DNA of 64,000 bases from contig SWDT01000008.1 in assembly GCA_009193035.1 (NCBI GenBank), positions 248,001-312,000 on the forward strand, in the 5' to 3' direction. A program made the translations under genes and the position numbers. The stretch comes from Halicephalobus mephisto (taxonomy: Eukaryota; Nematoda; Chromadorea; Rhabditida; Panagrolaimidae). Below the pieces are notes generated by a model. That model saw only the letters and a program-made list of their open reading frames with translations, was not told the DNA's origin and did not search any database. This document shows, one piece after another, positions 1-12,626 of the stretch; positions within the stretch are counted from its first letter, which is position 1; each line of letters starts with the position of its first letter.

Positions 1-1258
1 GAAGACTTTCGTCGCTGTCAATGGTTCTGATCCTATTCCTTCATTTTCTGGAAGTCGCGTATCCAACTTAACTTTCGAAATGCTAAGAAGAATACTCAAG
101 TTTGATGACCCTTTAATTGTTCCAGAAGGTTGGTCAATACAAAATGAAATTGAATTTGCGAGAAAATCCGTCAAAGATATGTGTGGCATGTGGAACTTCA
201 ATTGTCACGACACGTATAGTAAGTGGACAAAGATCAAGCGTTATCGGAGGTTCACGTTCTGCGAATCCTCACTTTTCCCTAATGGAAATTACACGGCAGT
301 CGTAATCGGGAACTCGCATAGCCAATGTGGAGCTGGAGCCATCCATCTGAATCCTCTGTTCAAAACAGTTCTCACGGCATCCGCCCACGCTCAGAGGGTT
401 CCGATTCAGGCTAATTCGGATTTGAATACGATTCAATCGAACAACGCTCTGATAGATATAATTAAGAACTTCAAGCCGGATCTGGTCTTTTTTATCAGCA
501 GTTACAACGGAGAAGAGTTCTTCAACCCTATAGTTGGTCCAATGGAGAAAGATCACGCTTTCATGATGATGGACAATATGATAAAGTCTATTTCTCCACA
601 TACTAAAGCTATAATTATGAACTTGCCCAATTTCCAGTATCCAATGCAGATTGGACCAGCTTACGAGAGAAGTAAGAGAATGAGAAAACCGATTGATTTC
701 AGAATTCAGAGAAAGGTAATTGTTTTACATATATACAAAAAATCGTAACTTATAAGTGATGTAACAAATACGCGACATTTTCACTAGAAAAGATATAATA
801 ATGCTTAATAGTCAGCATCACTCTTGTCAAATTTATAATTTTCCGTGATAAGTGTTAAATTTTCATGAAAATCATAGCAATTGTACTACATATCTATCAC
901 AGCTATAATTACTACGAAATCATATGCAATGATTATGTTCGCATTTGTTACAATGTTGTAGCAATAATGATTTTATCGTATAGTTATCCTATCCATTTAG
1001 TCTATCCGAAACCCTTCTGCTTCAATCAATTTGGCCTATCAACGGATGGAGGCGATTAACTGTTCAAAATGCCTCTTTTGGGATTACCAAGATGCTCTTT
1101 GCGGTGACAATTATTGCAATCCGATTGACGTAGATACAGGACTTCCATTATTGAGGGACTATAATCACATAAATATCCTCGGGTTGAGAAGATTCAGGCC
1201 AATTCTCGACAAGTTGACCAGAAAGGCATTGAATTTACCTTGTAATGACCGGTTGTAA
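1..1258 (+). CDS. O-acyltransferase (OAC/NRF-6-like), 3' part only
   Basis: This is the C-terminal half of a membrane acyltransferase of the nematode OAC family (acyltransferase 3 membrane domain plus a lumenal SGNH-hydrolase-like domain). Only the SGNH part lies in the window. Exon 2-715 is open from the left edge and ends at a GTAAT donor; the intron closes with TTTAG at 1000; exon 1001-1258 is in phase 0 and ends in TAA. The SGNH nucleophile block reads VVIGNSHSQCGAG, and the C-terminal DxxH block reads RDYNH. Cysteine pairs in CSKCLFWDY and CGDNYCN match the gene at 49-51 kb residue for residue in the same places, so the two are close paralogues on opposite strands. About 323 residues are visible. 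AATAAA at 1266-1271 is a likely poly(A) signal. The family is thought to acylate sugars or lipids in the secretory pathway; the substrate here is unknown. Confidence 0.88.
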
Positions 1259-2735
1259 TTTGTTAAATAAATTAAAAACTGCTCTGTAACTCGGTGAATT
1301 TTAATTATTTTTAATTAATATCGATTAATGCAAATAAACTTGCGAAAACTTGTTTATTGAAAATCTAAACATGATTTTCATAACAACTCTGAATTCAAAA
1401 TTAATACCAAATCGAAGTTATTGTTATTAAAATATAAATAACTGTTGTTGAAATTTATCAAAATTAATATTTTTATTATTGAGATGGAAAACAAACGTCT
1501 TATAATGATGTTTATTAGTGAAATAGGATGCAGATGATTTTTAACGTTTTCTGATAGTGTTAGAATAGGAACAGGAAGAATATTACTGATCTTTACTCAA
1601 TGATAAGGAATACACAATGATTATATATCCTTTACCGACGGAAGACAACGGAGAGTCTCACTCATGCCCTACAGTATTCCACGGTCCCTGATGTTCAGGC
1701 TATCTTTTCGGATACTCTCTAGTAGTTTTTGTTCCAACAGATAGAAAAACTAAAAGTTTTTCAAGGTTTAAACTGCAAGAACGTCTTTAAAATTAAGAGA
1801 TTAGTAGTGCCGGAGATTAACTAATTATCTATTTTGATTTTCAAAAATATTTTAAGAAAACAAATAAGGTTGTTTAACTTTAGTCCGTTGTGCAATGCGA
1901 ATAAAATGGCTAAGCGAGATTTCCCGAAGTCCAGTTGTCCTCGAGGATGAATAGTGCTCAATTCAGAATCCCCATACTTAAGAAAAGCTTTTCAGATCCC
2001 AGATCACTGTGTGGCAGAAAAGTGAAGACTATTGTTCCCTGAATTTCCCCTTGGATCTTTCGGCTAAGCCATTTTCTTGAGATATTGTACTGTGTTTTGG
2101 TGTTACTCAGTAAAGAAGGAATATTTCCTTGCACAATTATTTTTAAGAAATTTAATTTTAACAAGGATTATGTTTCTTTCAAGATTTTAATATTTTTAGA
2201 ATCAGTACAAATTAAGGTAATGATGAAAAATAGTAAAAAAAATTTAACTTTATCAGAAATTAAATTAAAACAAAAAAGAAACCCGTGTGGCGATCCCGAA
2301 CTGAACATCAGTTTCTTCATCGGATTAATTTGAGGTTGAGATTTCTTTTCAAAAATTTTAGTTGGTTTTTCTAGAGCCTCCGAGAAAACGATTCTGTCAG
2401 TAATGACGGATAATTGTTTTCTGTTTCTGGAACGCTGTAATTTTTAACAATTAAATGAAATTCATAAAAAATCATGACATTTACATGATGTAGAATATGA
2501 CAAACACACGAAAATTCGTCATGAAATATTTCGTAACCTTGTGTAATATTCAAACTAACTTGCCAATTGTTGCAATTTTTTGACAAATACTACTTTTCTC
2601 TCAAATGCCAAATTATTATGAAAACTACAACAACTATGTTATAGCCTTTGTTAAAGTTACAATAGTCACGAAAATTACACAAAATTCATTTGTGTTTGTT
2701 ATTGAACAAAAGTTACGATTTCTGCACAGACTCAC
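1259..2735. other. Stretch without a supported gene
   Basis: AT-rich sequence downstream of the partial acyltransferase. The only structure seen is a short imperfect inverted repeat: AAAATGGCTAAGC near 1905 and its near reverse complement near 2065. It could be the ends of a decayed MITE of about 170 bp. A short GC-richer patch at 2280-2310 could be part of an exon of the minus-strand candidate at 2736-2829, but no consistent splice structure was found. Confidence 0.4.
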
Positions 2736-2829
2736 CTTGAGGACAGCATTTGTAGTACATAATAACAGTAAATGCCAGAATAACCGCAAATAAGCCCATC
2801 ACGAACGTAACAATTTCTCCAGTTTGCAT
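2736..2829 (-). CDS. Candidate first exon of a small single-pass membrane protein
   Basis: On the minus strand an ATG at 2829 opens about 31 codons that encode a hydrophobic segment (GLFAVILAFTVIMYY) followed by KCCPQ. The exon stops at a consensus donor, CAAG|GTGAG, at 2735. Codons are balanced and the segment looks like a short N-terminus followed by one transmembrane helix. No convincing downstream exon was found between 2735 and 1300, so this is either the start of a small gene whose remaining exon was missed or a relic. The family is not recognised. Confidence 0.3.
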
Positions 2830-4389
2830 TTTCCGGAGAAAATAAAAATTCCAACTTTTATTAGAGGAGATTGCCTGAGGCAATTGTCGGGATAACAAGC
2901 TGTGCACTTGCTTTTTGAATTGATGAGGTGGATTAAAGTAGCCCGAATGATAAATCGAGTTTGGTCGATGACGAGAAGAAACAATGAGCAAAATGACGTT
3001 GAGATGTCAAGTGATATGGAATGCATTTTTGAGTTACGACCGTTTTGGATGCTGCAAAATTGGTCCAATTAATGAAATAAGCAACCCTCACGAGATTTGG
3101 CCACAGAAAAAACCTCATAATGAAAAATATTTATTTTGCGAAATTTTTCCCTACGTCAAATTATCTGAGATCCCTAATAATTTTCATTAGTTTTAGTCGC
3201 CTTTAACTATCTTAGTTTCCAAAAAGTAAAATTACATTCTATTTCATCCGAAACTTCAAATGTTACTGAATTTTGATGTTTTCTTTCTAGTTTTAGAATT
3301 ACCGTAGTCAGTAGTAAGTAATGTTCTTGAAGATTTTTATAAGCAATATGAACTATGATCATTATCTTCGTCTAGCGAATCTTAATAGCATATATACTTT
3401 TTTTAACATAAGGTTATGTGATCGAAAAGTTCCCAATTTTCTGTTTATTATATATGTAAAAATGAGTTCTTAATAAAGATGTTTTTCACATTTATCCATT
3501 TTTCGTTTGAATAATTACAAAACTAATATAGAAATTTCTTTAATTGTGTTAATATTACCAACCTTTCCTATGATGTTTCTTCTTTGAAAACTTTTATTAC
3601 GTAATTATTTCGACTCAACAAATGATACTGTATTATTCGATTTTCTGCTTTTAAAATTATATATAAATAACTATTGGGTCGGTTTAAAAAAAATAATTCA
3701 GCATTTTACGAACTTCTTGCTGTTCAAAGTTTACTTTTAAATTGTACTTTCTTAGATAAAAGTTCACACGCAAGGATTAAACAATTAGTAACTAAAGTTG
3801 TAGGCAAAAAATAAACTGTGTATGTTTTGTGATGAAGTCATCGTTTTTATCCTTTGAAGAAAAATTTGAATTCATAATTTCCAATGGTTCAAAATTGCAT
3901 AAGTTGGAAAATTGAAAAAGTCGAAAACGCTTCAGACTATCTAAGGCAACGAAATGAGTTAGATTTCATTCTAGGTACATATGCTGTTGGTCCTGGATAA
4001 CTGATATTCAGTTATTTTGTAGTAAATGTTTCTTCCTCAGTGAAAGATTTTTTCAAAAACTTGAAAATTGTTGATTCCTACCCTATTGCCAATTGTTAAT
4101 ACTCTTTATTTCTTTTAACAGTACATAACAGATTTTCAAGTCAAAGATGTTAAGATTTTTTAAGATGTAAGTTGGCAGAGCAATTTCTCAAGGTTTATGC
4201 AGAATATTGGACAAGTTGAACTTTTCCCACAGTTACATTTCTCCATTCTTTACTTCACTAATTTCAGAAACTCTTGCTCTGTGAAAATTCCCACTCTGTG
4301 ATCTCCAGCAAGATTCCTAAGAAGAATTTTTTAAAACTATTACAGTAACCTAAAGTTAAAGTAGTATCTCCATAAAGTTTAATCTAAAA
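2830..4389. other. Stretch without a supported gene
   Basis: AT-rich DNA on both strands with only short open frames. No repeat, RNA gene or splice-consistent exon set was seen. Confidence 0.4.
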
Positions 4390-5931
4390 TTAACGACGTA
4401 ATTGTTCCGTAAATAATTTGAAATAAACATCTGCTTCCTTCTTAGGACTAAGTGGACGGACTTGCCAGACTTTCCTTTCTTTGTAGAAACGTTGATGGAG
4501 GATCATCATCATCAATAAAGTCGCGAAACAATAAATGCAAACTGTCTGAAATGTTACTACGGTTATTGTTGTTATCAAATTACAGTAGCTACCACATGAG
4601 CTCCTTCAATTGAAGCTATTGCTTCGGATCTTTGGGTGGATATGTTGAACTGTAGTCGGAAAAAAGTAGAAAGAGATAAATAAAGAACAAAAAATAAAGA
4701 ATGTGTAACGGCGAAAGGAAAAACAAAAGCCGTAGTTACTTTATTTTCACGAAGTTGATAAGCATGACTTAGTTTATAAAGCTTCGTCGTTTTCCTAAAA
4801 TTGTAATCAAAAGTATTGTAGTTTCATCGAAATTTCCCAAAATTCAATAGAATCTTTAAAATATCTCTGAAGAAAAGAAACTTAAAACCAAAGTCTAAAA
4901 TCAAAAACTTTGAAGATTTTTATCAAAGTAATTTCACAAGAACATTCATTTCTAATATTTAGTAATTTAATTTCTTGTAAGAAACTTACTTTGAACGAGA
5001 AACGCTGAACTTTTCAGCCATTCTTTTCTTCGAAATCCATAAAAGAAAGAAATCCCCTGCAGTACAGGAGAGATCCATCGCTAGCATGAAGTAGAAGGAA
5101 ATCAACATTTTCGGAGCACTTGTTACAGAAGTCGCTAGGCAGTAATCCTCATTCATAGTTAGATCATCGTCTTTATAGATCAAGTAGGACCAAATAACTA
5201 ACAGAATGGAAACTACAGTAACTAAGGAAATTCCGTAGTATTTAGAGGCTTTTTCATAAGCACTCAAGAAAAATATAGAACAAGATCTTTCGAGAAACAA
5301 AGACAAATGAAGCAAGGAGAATCCAAAAACTGGATACAAATTGAGACCTCGGAGAATCACACATTTCCACCGGATCAAGACGGTTCCACAGTGGTCGTGT
5401 TTTACATGGTATTGATACTGAAACATATTCATATAAAAACCAAAAATTACCGTTGTTACGAAGTTGTCTTGACAAAACTTTTCAGAATTTAAATTTTTGA
5501 TAATTTTAAAAGTTTTCACAGGATTCTGGAAAATCTCAAAAATCCTCATTAAATTTTTAAAAACCCAAAGATTTTCAAAAATGTCAGAATCTTCCAGTAG
5601 ATTCTGGAAGCTTCACGATATCCTAATCGAAAAATCAAATTAATAACACCTACTTGAAAGTACAGTTGTATTCCTAAGACCATAGCACATTGCATAAAGT
5701 AAAGCACACCTGCACTACGTATAATTATCTAAAATTCTTTTTTTAAGTTGTTCATATTCCAACATTTACCCAGAAATTAATGTGGAAAGTCATTTTGCGT
5801 TTTCTCATCTGGTTGAATACGAAAAATTCCAAGATAATTGCAGAAAAAACAATGACGATCTCAGTCCATTGAATCAGTTGCAGGGGCCAGAAGTGACCGT
5901 AACTCCTCGACTTTTGACACAAGACCTCCAT
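4390..5931 (-). CDS. Sre-family serpentine chemoreceptor-like GPCR
   Basis: Five exons on the minus strand fit one frame: 5931-5770, 5728-5654, 5417-5004, 4649-4593 and 4545-4390 (about 287 residues). Exon 1 carries the first membrane helix, exon 2 the second, and exon 3 the region with LERSCSIFFLSAYEK. That resembles the ER..A...YEK signature after helix 3 of nematode Sre receptors. Two more helices lie in exon 3 and the last helix in exon 5. The tail EADVYFKLFTEQL resembles the conserved Sre C-terminus. Such receptors usually sit in chemosensory neurons; the ligand is unknown. Exon 3 must end at a weak donor (GTTTCT at 5003) to keep frame. The stronger GTAAGT at 4989 puts the next exon out of frame, so mild damage or alternative splicing is possible. 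The protein is short at the N-terminus for the family, and an upstream exon may be missing. Confidence 0.7.
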
Positions 5932-5949
5932 TATAGACCATTTAATGAT

Positions 5950-7730
5950 CTAAAAATAAAATGAACTTCTAAAAAATCAATTAAACAATCTTCGCGATGA
6001 AGCCAACGATTTAATAAATTGTTCTTTTTGTAATTTTTAAAAAGAAATTCAAGTTAATAGTCTTGATGATATGAGAGTAACAATTATTTAATTTGATTTT
6101 TCTCTTTGGGCAAGTATGTAAGAATTCCGAATTAAATAATTGTCTCTCTTATATCACAATGACAACGGTACCTAATTCGTTCCCCAACCAGATGTTTGGC
6201 TATTAACGATATAAATATCACTCAATTTAGTAGACAAAGAATGAATATACATTATCCTTACTAAAATTCACTTTATTAGAAAAGTTTTAATCTTTATTTT
6301 ATAAAGAAAGTTTTAAATAATGGCCCTGACACGAATAGTGCTTGATTTATCGTTCAACTACAAGTTTGGTTGCTGCTAATTTGAATGACCAATGATCAGC
6401 ATTGTGAGAAAGAGTAAATAGAACATTATTCGCGTTGGGACCGAACTTTTTTGTAGGTATTTTTTAACATTCCTTCTCTGGGGATAAATTAGAAGCAATA
6501 ACACTAAAGTAAACAATATTCTATATCGAAATTACAAGCTTAAAGGTATGTAATTTTAAAAAAAGGTTATTTAACACGTGGGATAATCCACTGCTATGGA
6601 TATTTTTAAAAGTACATTAACCAAGCACGTGATCTATGGTTCCATTCAACATCGGTGTTGCTAGAACAACTTTCCTTAACCAGTAACTTCAGTACTACTC
6701 CTTTCTCAAAGGAAATTCGAATTAGTAAAGTTACCGTGAATGTTTAATTCTTTCGTCAACAACGATATTGTTTACTACCAATTTAAAAATAAATTATTAA
6801 AATTCAATTTCCATATTTATTCGTGGTTTTCCATGACATTAGAAAAAGAGCAATTTAATGATTTTTATTATTCACTTTTTTACAGTTAAAGTAATTTATT
6901 CAAGTAGATGATACCAGACAAAAATTATTCCATTTAAATACAGATATAAACACAAAATTGAAATAAACGAGAACAAATTCTTTAAATTATTTTTAAAGGT
7001 ATACAAAAAACGTATGTAATCATAAGAATTCCAAACCCTAGTTTCCCAACAGCAAAAATGATTAATTACAGGTAATATTAATAGATATTTTTGAAAAATA
7101 TGGTTTACTTGGTATTTCCCAACACATCTGGCAAAAATGCATTTCTGAGTGTATTTTGGATAAACATTAATAAAATTTTCTAACCAAACTTTAAAGCAAG
7201 CATCTTATTTGATTTCTAGTGGAAGCCTAACTAGTTATGTTTATAACTCAAAAACTCAAGAATTCTATTCCTCGATTTTCTAAGAATATATCAAGTTTAT
7301 TACAACTTCCAAAATTATCATCTTATGGTCTCATAAAAAACTAATTCTTATCCAATAACAGACTTAAGGCGGAACTAAACTTTTCGAGATTTCATTAACT
7401 GCGTGGTATCTATGTGCTACTAAATCTACAACAATATTATACTTGATTGCTGTCTGAATGTTGTTATCTTCTCTATCAGTTAATCTTTTCTTACTGACAA
7501 CAAATTCTTATTAAAAATCAATCTCATTCACGTACTTCTTCGGACAGTTATTTTGAAAAAAAAGTCAACATGCTTAATTCCAACAAACAGAAATATATTT
7601 TGCTCAATTTGCAATTGAGATTTGAAATATATATTTGGTTACTTTATTTCAAATACTTTTTGCTGAAATCTTCAGATCATTTTGTTTTTTGTATCGAAAA
7701 AAAATAAACACATGCAATAACAAAAATTAT
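5950..7730. other. Intergenic stretch with a hairpin and diverged duplicated sequence
   Basis: No gene is supported. At 6067-6158 two arms of about 27 bases (GATATGAGAGTAACAATTAT and a near reverse complement) could fold into a hairpin with a loop of about 35 bases. The segment from about 7030 to 7460 resembles DNA at 10600-10870 and 12195-12480, indicating an old local duplication. Confidence 0.4.
6067..6158. repeat. Imperfect inverted repeat (hairpin of about 92 bases)
   Basis: The arms at 6067-6095 and 6130-6158 are reverse complements with a few mismatches and share ACAATTATTTAATT at their core. They could be the ends of a tiny MITE or a hairpin RNA. Nothing in the sequence decides between these. 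Confidence 0.45.
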
Positions 7731-9010
7731 TTAAAGATGAATGACATTTTTATCAGAGACACTTCGCAATCCGAACTTTTCAAAGTACCACCGGTTATCG
7801 ATCACTACGATATTGTTTTTTCTATCGAGTTCGAGCATATTCCATTCCTTCGGGAACTTGTCGTAATCTAAATAATCCATTTGAAATCTTCCTTTTCTGT
7901 TTATTTCAATCTGTCCGTTATAAAAAATCGGACTTCCTTCTGGCATAAAGTAAGCGATCCAATAACCAAACGTAGATGCACTAGCAGACAGTAGAAACGA
8001 CTCACAGAACCTGATTCCGAAATACATGTTCTCCGCTCGCGTATTTAGTTGAGGATAGTAAATTTTCGAATAGTCGGATTTCGAAAAGTTTAATGAATTC
8101 ACGAATTTCCAATCAGTTGTTAGAAAGATCAGAGAAACATTTTTTTCCAAATATTTCGCAATGACAAAATTCCTTACTGTATTCATAGCTGGAATCAGGA
8201 AATCAGGTCTAGTCTCGAGTAATCCTTGTGTAATGAAATCTCCTCTCCTTATATGAACACACATCTTGTGAGAATCTGCATCGTTATTGAAAAGCTTCTT
8301 CCCATAAGCTTCCATAGTATCCTTGATCTTCGGGTGAAAGTCAAAAAGTTTTCTGATGTGATTCTTCACTGGATGAAAGTACTTGTAAGACTGAAATAAA
8401 TTTCCACTCAAAACCAGGTACTTTTCAGGTACATCATGGATTCTAAAAGCTCATTTATTTTCAAAGCAGTTTTTAGAAATCTCACATGTCAGGGTTATCA
8501 AATTTGTACCTATGATTTCCGAAATCCGAACGACTGATATTAGAAGTATTCAAGTTCTAAAGTCAATTTTTAGTTGAGTTTTGAAATGAAGGAACATACG
8601 TGGAACTTCATAAGTGTCATCACATTAGGGAACGTCTCGAGGTATTCTCTGGTGTAGCTCATCTGACATTTTTTGTTAAAGTCAAACCCGGGGGTTCTGT
8701 TGAGATGAAGACCGATTCCATACAAAGCAGCAACCCTATACATCTGGTTCCCTATACCGTTACAGTATTGATAAGTGGCGAAGATAAACCGATCGAATTT
8801 CTTTAAAGTCACTGTTGAAGAATTTGAAGCTAGAAAAGGAAATCGATCAAAATAAATCAAATCCAAGTTATTCTAACCAATAAAGCTTATATTGCAGACA
8901 ATGGAATTCATTTGAGTCATCTCCATCCCAGTAAAATAAAAACAAATACCCAACATGAAGATAATAACAACAAAATTTCGGAACAACAATGAATGATCTT
9001 TGATTTTCAT
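7731..9010 (-). CDS. GT11 family alpha-1,2-fucosyltransferase-like protein
   Basis: Four exons join in phase to give 381 residues: 9010-8878, 8829-8600, 8556-8486 and 8442-7731. Exon 1 encodes a short basic tail and one membrane anchor (FVVIIFMLGICFYF), the type II topology of Golgi glycosyltransferases. Exon 2 has the GT11 start motif GIGNQMYRVAALYG. The last exon has the nucleotide-sugar motif HIRRGDF at mid-protein and the downstream block SASASTFGYWIAYFMP. Family knowledge: GT11 enzymes move fucose from GDP-fucose to galactose in an alpha-1,2 linkage, and nematodes carry many copies. The length is normal and all key motifs are present, so it looks functional. Introns of about 43-50 bases and TTTCTAG/TTTTAG acceptors support the model. 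Confidence 0.9.
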
Positions 9011-11399
9011 TTCTAGTTATTAATCTCTAACAAGTTATAGTTTGTTTTCATTGTGTCTAAAAAGTATTCATAATTATCTCACGAAAGGTTACAATGTAAT
9101 CATTTTAATAAAGTTCAGAAGCTTACTAATTTTTACCAATGATTATAATTACCTAGATAACCTGTACCGTAGCTGGATTTTGCATGTGTTGATGATCCTT
9201 AGACTGTTCTATAAAATACAATAAAACAAAGTATTAAAAACGCATTTTATTAGGAACGAGACTAGGAAAACATCTCGGTAGTCTTCCAAGAAAATAATCA
9301 AATTTTTGTGATCACCCCGTAAATCATTGAGAAAATAAACATGAGATTTTTGATTATGGAAAATTCATTGCTGATAGAATTCTGGACCCAGAGCACCAGG
9401 ATAAAGAATGGATTTAAAAGAACTTCGATCACATAACAATGATGAAACGCAAAGTTATCAAATATATTAAACTTAGTTTTAATATCATTCTCATATCAGA
9501 ATTAATCTGTAGACAAAATCTCGTGATGAAAACGGAATTAAAGTATTATCATAATCGAAATTTCAAAAGTTGACGATTTTTTGTTCTATATTTGAAAATA
9601 TTATTTACATTCGGATATTTAAAATTAGGTCAAATTAAATTCCTTTTAAAGATAGCTTCGATTTTGAATCAAAGAAACATACTCAAGCTAAAATTAAGCA
9701 TGCAAGTTGTTCGTTGTTTGTATGTAAACAATAGATAAATAAAGCGACATCAATAGGTATTTTAAAAAACAAAAAGATTGTTCAATCACTTATTTCCTTA
9801 TGGTTGTACTTTTGGTTCCAGAATTTGATCACGAATGGATTTCCATGTTCAGGATTTTATGGTTTATCATATTTTTAGATGATTTACGAGGTAATCACGA
9901 AATGTCAGTTATTTTCTCGGAAGTCTACGAAAATTGGTTTTTTTAAACTTTTTTAAATAATTTGTTCTATTATAGTTTACAGAGAAATCTAAAGGCCATC
10001 AGGACATGCAAAATCCATCCATAGTTCAACTCATCTAAGTAATTATAATTATCAATAAAGGTTTGTACGCTTTGGAACCCACGCTTAGGGTATGATATTT
10101 AAAATTCTCTAAAACAATCAAATATCTCAAGCATTAAAGTTACTTTAAGAAAATTAATTTCATCTTATCTATTAGATTTATGTTGTCTCAGAAATTGAGA
10201 CCTAAGATTTCATATATTCTACTTTCAGAATCAAATCTTCAATTCTAACTACAAATTTATAATTTATGAGTAGAAGTACTTTGTTCTAAATGCTTTTTGT
10301 TGAAATCTGAAAATAACTTTACTTTTATGTTTTGTAAAGAATACGATAAATGCCCGATCAACAGACTACAAATACTTTGTAGAAAAGATGAATAAAAATA
10401 TTTTTCATTTGCTCAAAAGCAATAGCTTATTTTCTTTATTTTTATGTTTCTTTATGCTGTGATCTTAATAAAGTTTAATCACCCAAGTTTGAAGTTGAGA
10501 GTTAACTGAATAAACAAATTATTCATCTGAAGTTCCTACATGCTTGAAAAGTTGGAAATTTACGTACAGTAACCATTAACTAGATATCAATCAGAAACTG
10601 TAGCTATAAAAGTTTTAAATTTCAGTTTCCCAGAAACATAAATGACTAATTAAGGGTATTGGAATGAGTATTCTTGAAAAGTATGATTCACCTGGTTTCC
10701 TTTCCATATAAACAGTCAGTGTTGAACTTTTGGGTTGTTGTTAAATAGAATTCTAATCGAACTTCAGATCAATCTCAGAATTCTAATTGGTTACGTTCAA
10801 AATTCGAAAATTTTGAAAACCTAGCAAATTTATTTTTTAATATTCTAAGAACATATCGAGATTTACTTTTGTTTTTTATATGCTCTCTTACGGTCCCAAC
10901 GAGAGCTGTCAAATTTCGAACTTTTGCATCGAATTTCAAGTTAATTTCAGACCGAATTCGATTTGATTTTGAACTAATCCGAATTCAAAAACCGAAAGAA
11001 TTAATTTCAAACCAAAATATTCAGTTAGAATTTGGATATTCCGAATTTTGAATTAGAATTAGTTCAAAATCAACTAGAATTGAAACTGATTTCTGATTCG
11101 AATTTCTCGATTTTCGAACTTGAACTCTTAAGTTCGAAGTTAATTTTTTTGATTTTTCAACTTGGGTTAGTTTACAGTAAATTTGAATTTGATCCAGAAT
11201 CGATTTCAAGTTCGAAAATCAACAGATCTGGTCTCAACTCTGAAAAGAAATTATTCATAACTAACAACAGGACGAATGCGCATTTCAATTTTCGAAGACT
11301 TGATCAGCTAGCTAATATTAGTGTAGTATATAATTCCCTATAGTATGTCTTGATTGTCGGAAAACTAGACCTGGCCTCATCTGGTCCGAAACTAATATG
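9011..11399. other. Intergenic stretch with low-complexity DNA
   Basis: No gene is supported. A segment at 10600-10870 resembles 7030-7310. From about 10890 to 11215 the sequence is a low-complexity run built from variations on GAATTCGAA/TTGAAATT. It yields meaningless open frames on both strands. Confidence 0.45.
10890..11215. repeat. Low-complexity GAATTC/TTCGAA-rich tract
   Basis: About 325 bases are dominated by interleaved AATTCGAA, GAATTTG and TTTCAAG words without a clean period. The tract is partly self-complementary, which explains the open frames seen on both strands. It is likely a degraded simple repeat. Confidence 0.55.
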
Positions 11400-11886
11400 G
11401 AAGGAAAAATGTCTCTCGGCAGGCATCGAACCCGCATCGTCTTGCTATCCGGGCAAGTGCTTTTCTCTTAAGCTACGAGAGCGATCTTTTCCATTCCATT
11501 CATGGAAGCAGAATCGTTTCTCCTGAACGATCGCTCCTTTCTCGCTACGATTAATGTCGCGACATTGATATCTAAGTGTAGTGGTCGTTGTGATTATCAG
11601 AAGGATGTCGATGGTATGACACCTTGGAGCTCCGTGATTAGACGAAGAACTGTTGGTTTCTACCGTTGGCAATTTAAGCCTGTTTATTTCAACATAAGCA
11701 TAGAACATGAAAGGAAAAGCCCTTGTTTGATCGAAGTCAAACTCGGACCAGGTTGGAAGTGGATTTTCTCAAAAAATGACTCTTTTTGATACCCTAGTCT
11801 CATCTCCCATGCGTTGACTGACTGGGCGGAACTTTGGGCTTTTTTTTTAGGCATTGGTTTAATTCCGACTTTATGCTTATATAAGT
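11400..11886 (-). repeat. RepA dispersed repeat, longest copy, with a tRNA-like end
   Basis: Read on the minus strand from 11886, this starts ATAAGCATAAAGTCGG and follows the same order of words as the other RepA copies in the window: the AGTCAGTC..GGGAGATGAGACT block, GAGAAAATCCA, TTGACTTCGATCAAAC, TTCTATGCTTATG, CGGAGCTCC and ACCATCGACATCC. Unlike the others it continues past that point into a GC-richer segment. That segment ends in a 71-base tRNA-like cloverleaf at 11412-11482. It may show what a complete element looks like. Confidence 0.75.
11412..11482 (-). other. tRNA-like cloverleaf inside RepA
   Basis: On the minus strand the segment can fold as acceptor CTCTCG/CGAGAG, D stem GCTT/AAGC, anticodon stem CTTGC/GCAAG with loop CCGGATA, and T stem GCGGG/CCTGC with loop TTCGATG. 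The central triplet would be GGA (Ser), but a true tRNA-Ser has a long variable arm and U33; here the variable region is short and position 33 is C. It is read as a tRNA-derived part of a repeat, not a working tRNA gene. Confidence 0.6.
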
Positions 11887-12626
11887 AAATATCTAAATTT
11901 TTATTGGCTATGAAATAGTTTTTAATTGAATTCTTTTTGAATTATATTTCTTTATTAATATTTTCCTATATAAAATGGATCTAATTAAGACTTTATTAAA
12001 CCATTATTTCAGTAATGAAAATTAATATATTTAATTTGAAAGGAACACAATTTTTGTATTATTTCTGAGCTTCAGTTTTGCAATCCGGAAGTCTGATTTT
12101 TTTCCATATACTTTTTGCTCCAATATGAAAATAGTCTTATTTTTTGTGCCAAACAATGCAAAATTACGTGAAATGTTGACTGTGAATCACAACTGTTGAA
12201 ATGCCGAAAATTAGTCTCTTAGAAACATACATGATTAATTCAGAGTATTGTTAACGAATTTTTTCAAGAAAGAGGTCTTATTTTTCTTAAACTTTGTGAA
12301 TAAATTATTTTTCGTTTCAGAAATTGTCGTTTTTTGGTTCTAACACGTCTATAGAGAAATAATTGATAAATGAAATGTGGCCAAAAACACGCCCAAAGCG
12401 GATTTGAATTCCCCGAGACTTGATTAACTGGTTGGTAGCTGCATCATGCATAATCTGTAATAGTATTTCATTTTCAAATATCTGTATTCCCAAATTTTCA
12501 TTAACTCCTGCATGTATTTTAACCGAATTATCAATAAATAAACTTTCGTTATTGATAGCACTTATCTTCATGAAAAGGCTTTAATCAGGGTAATTACTAA
12601 ATCGTTATTCCAAAGAACCAGTTAAT
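11887..12626. other. Intergenic stretch with a relic open frame
   Basis: No gene is firmly supported. On the minus strand 12317-12571 is an 84-codon open frame from ATG (core ILLQIMHDAATNQLIKSRG). Its DNA aligns loosely with 7365-7470, so it may be a decayed exon of a duplicated gene. The segment 12195-12290 resembles 7030-7130 and 10610-10710. Confidence 0.35.

Noticed and set aside
11412..11482. Functional tRNA gene (Ser, GGA)
   Set aside because: No long variable arm, C instead of T at position 33, a mismatch at the end of the acceptor stem, and it lies at the end of a dispersed repeat.
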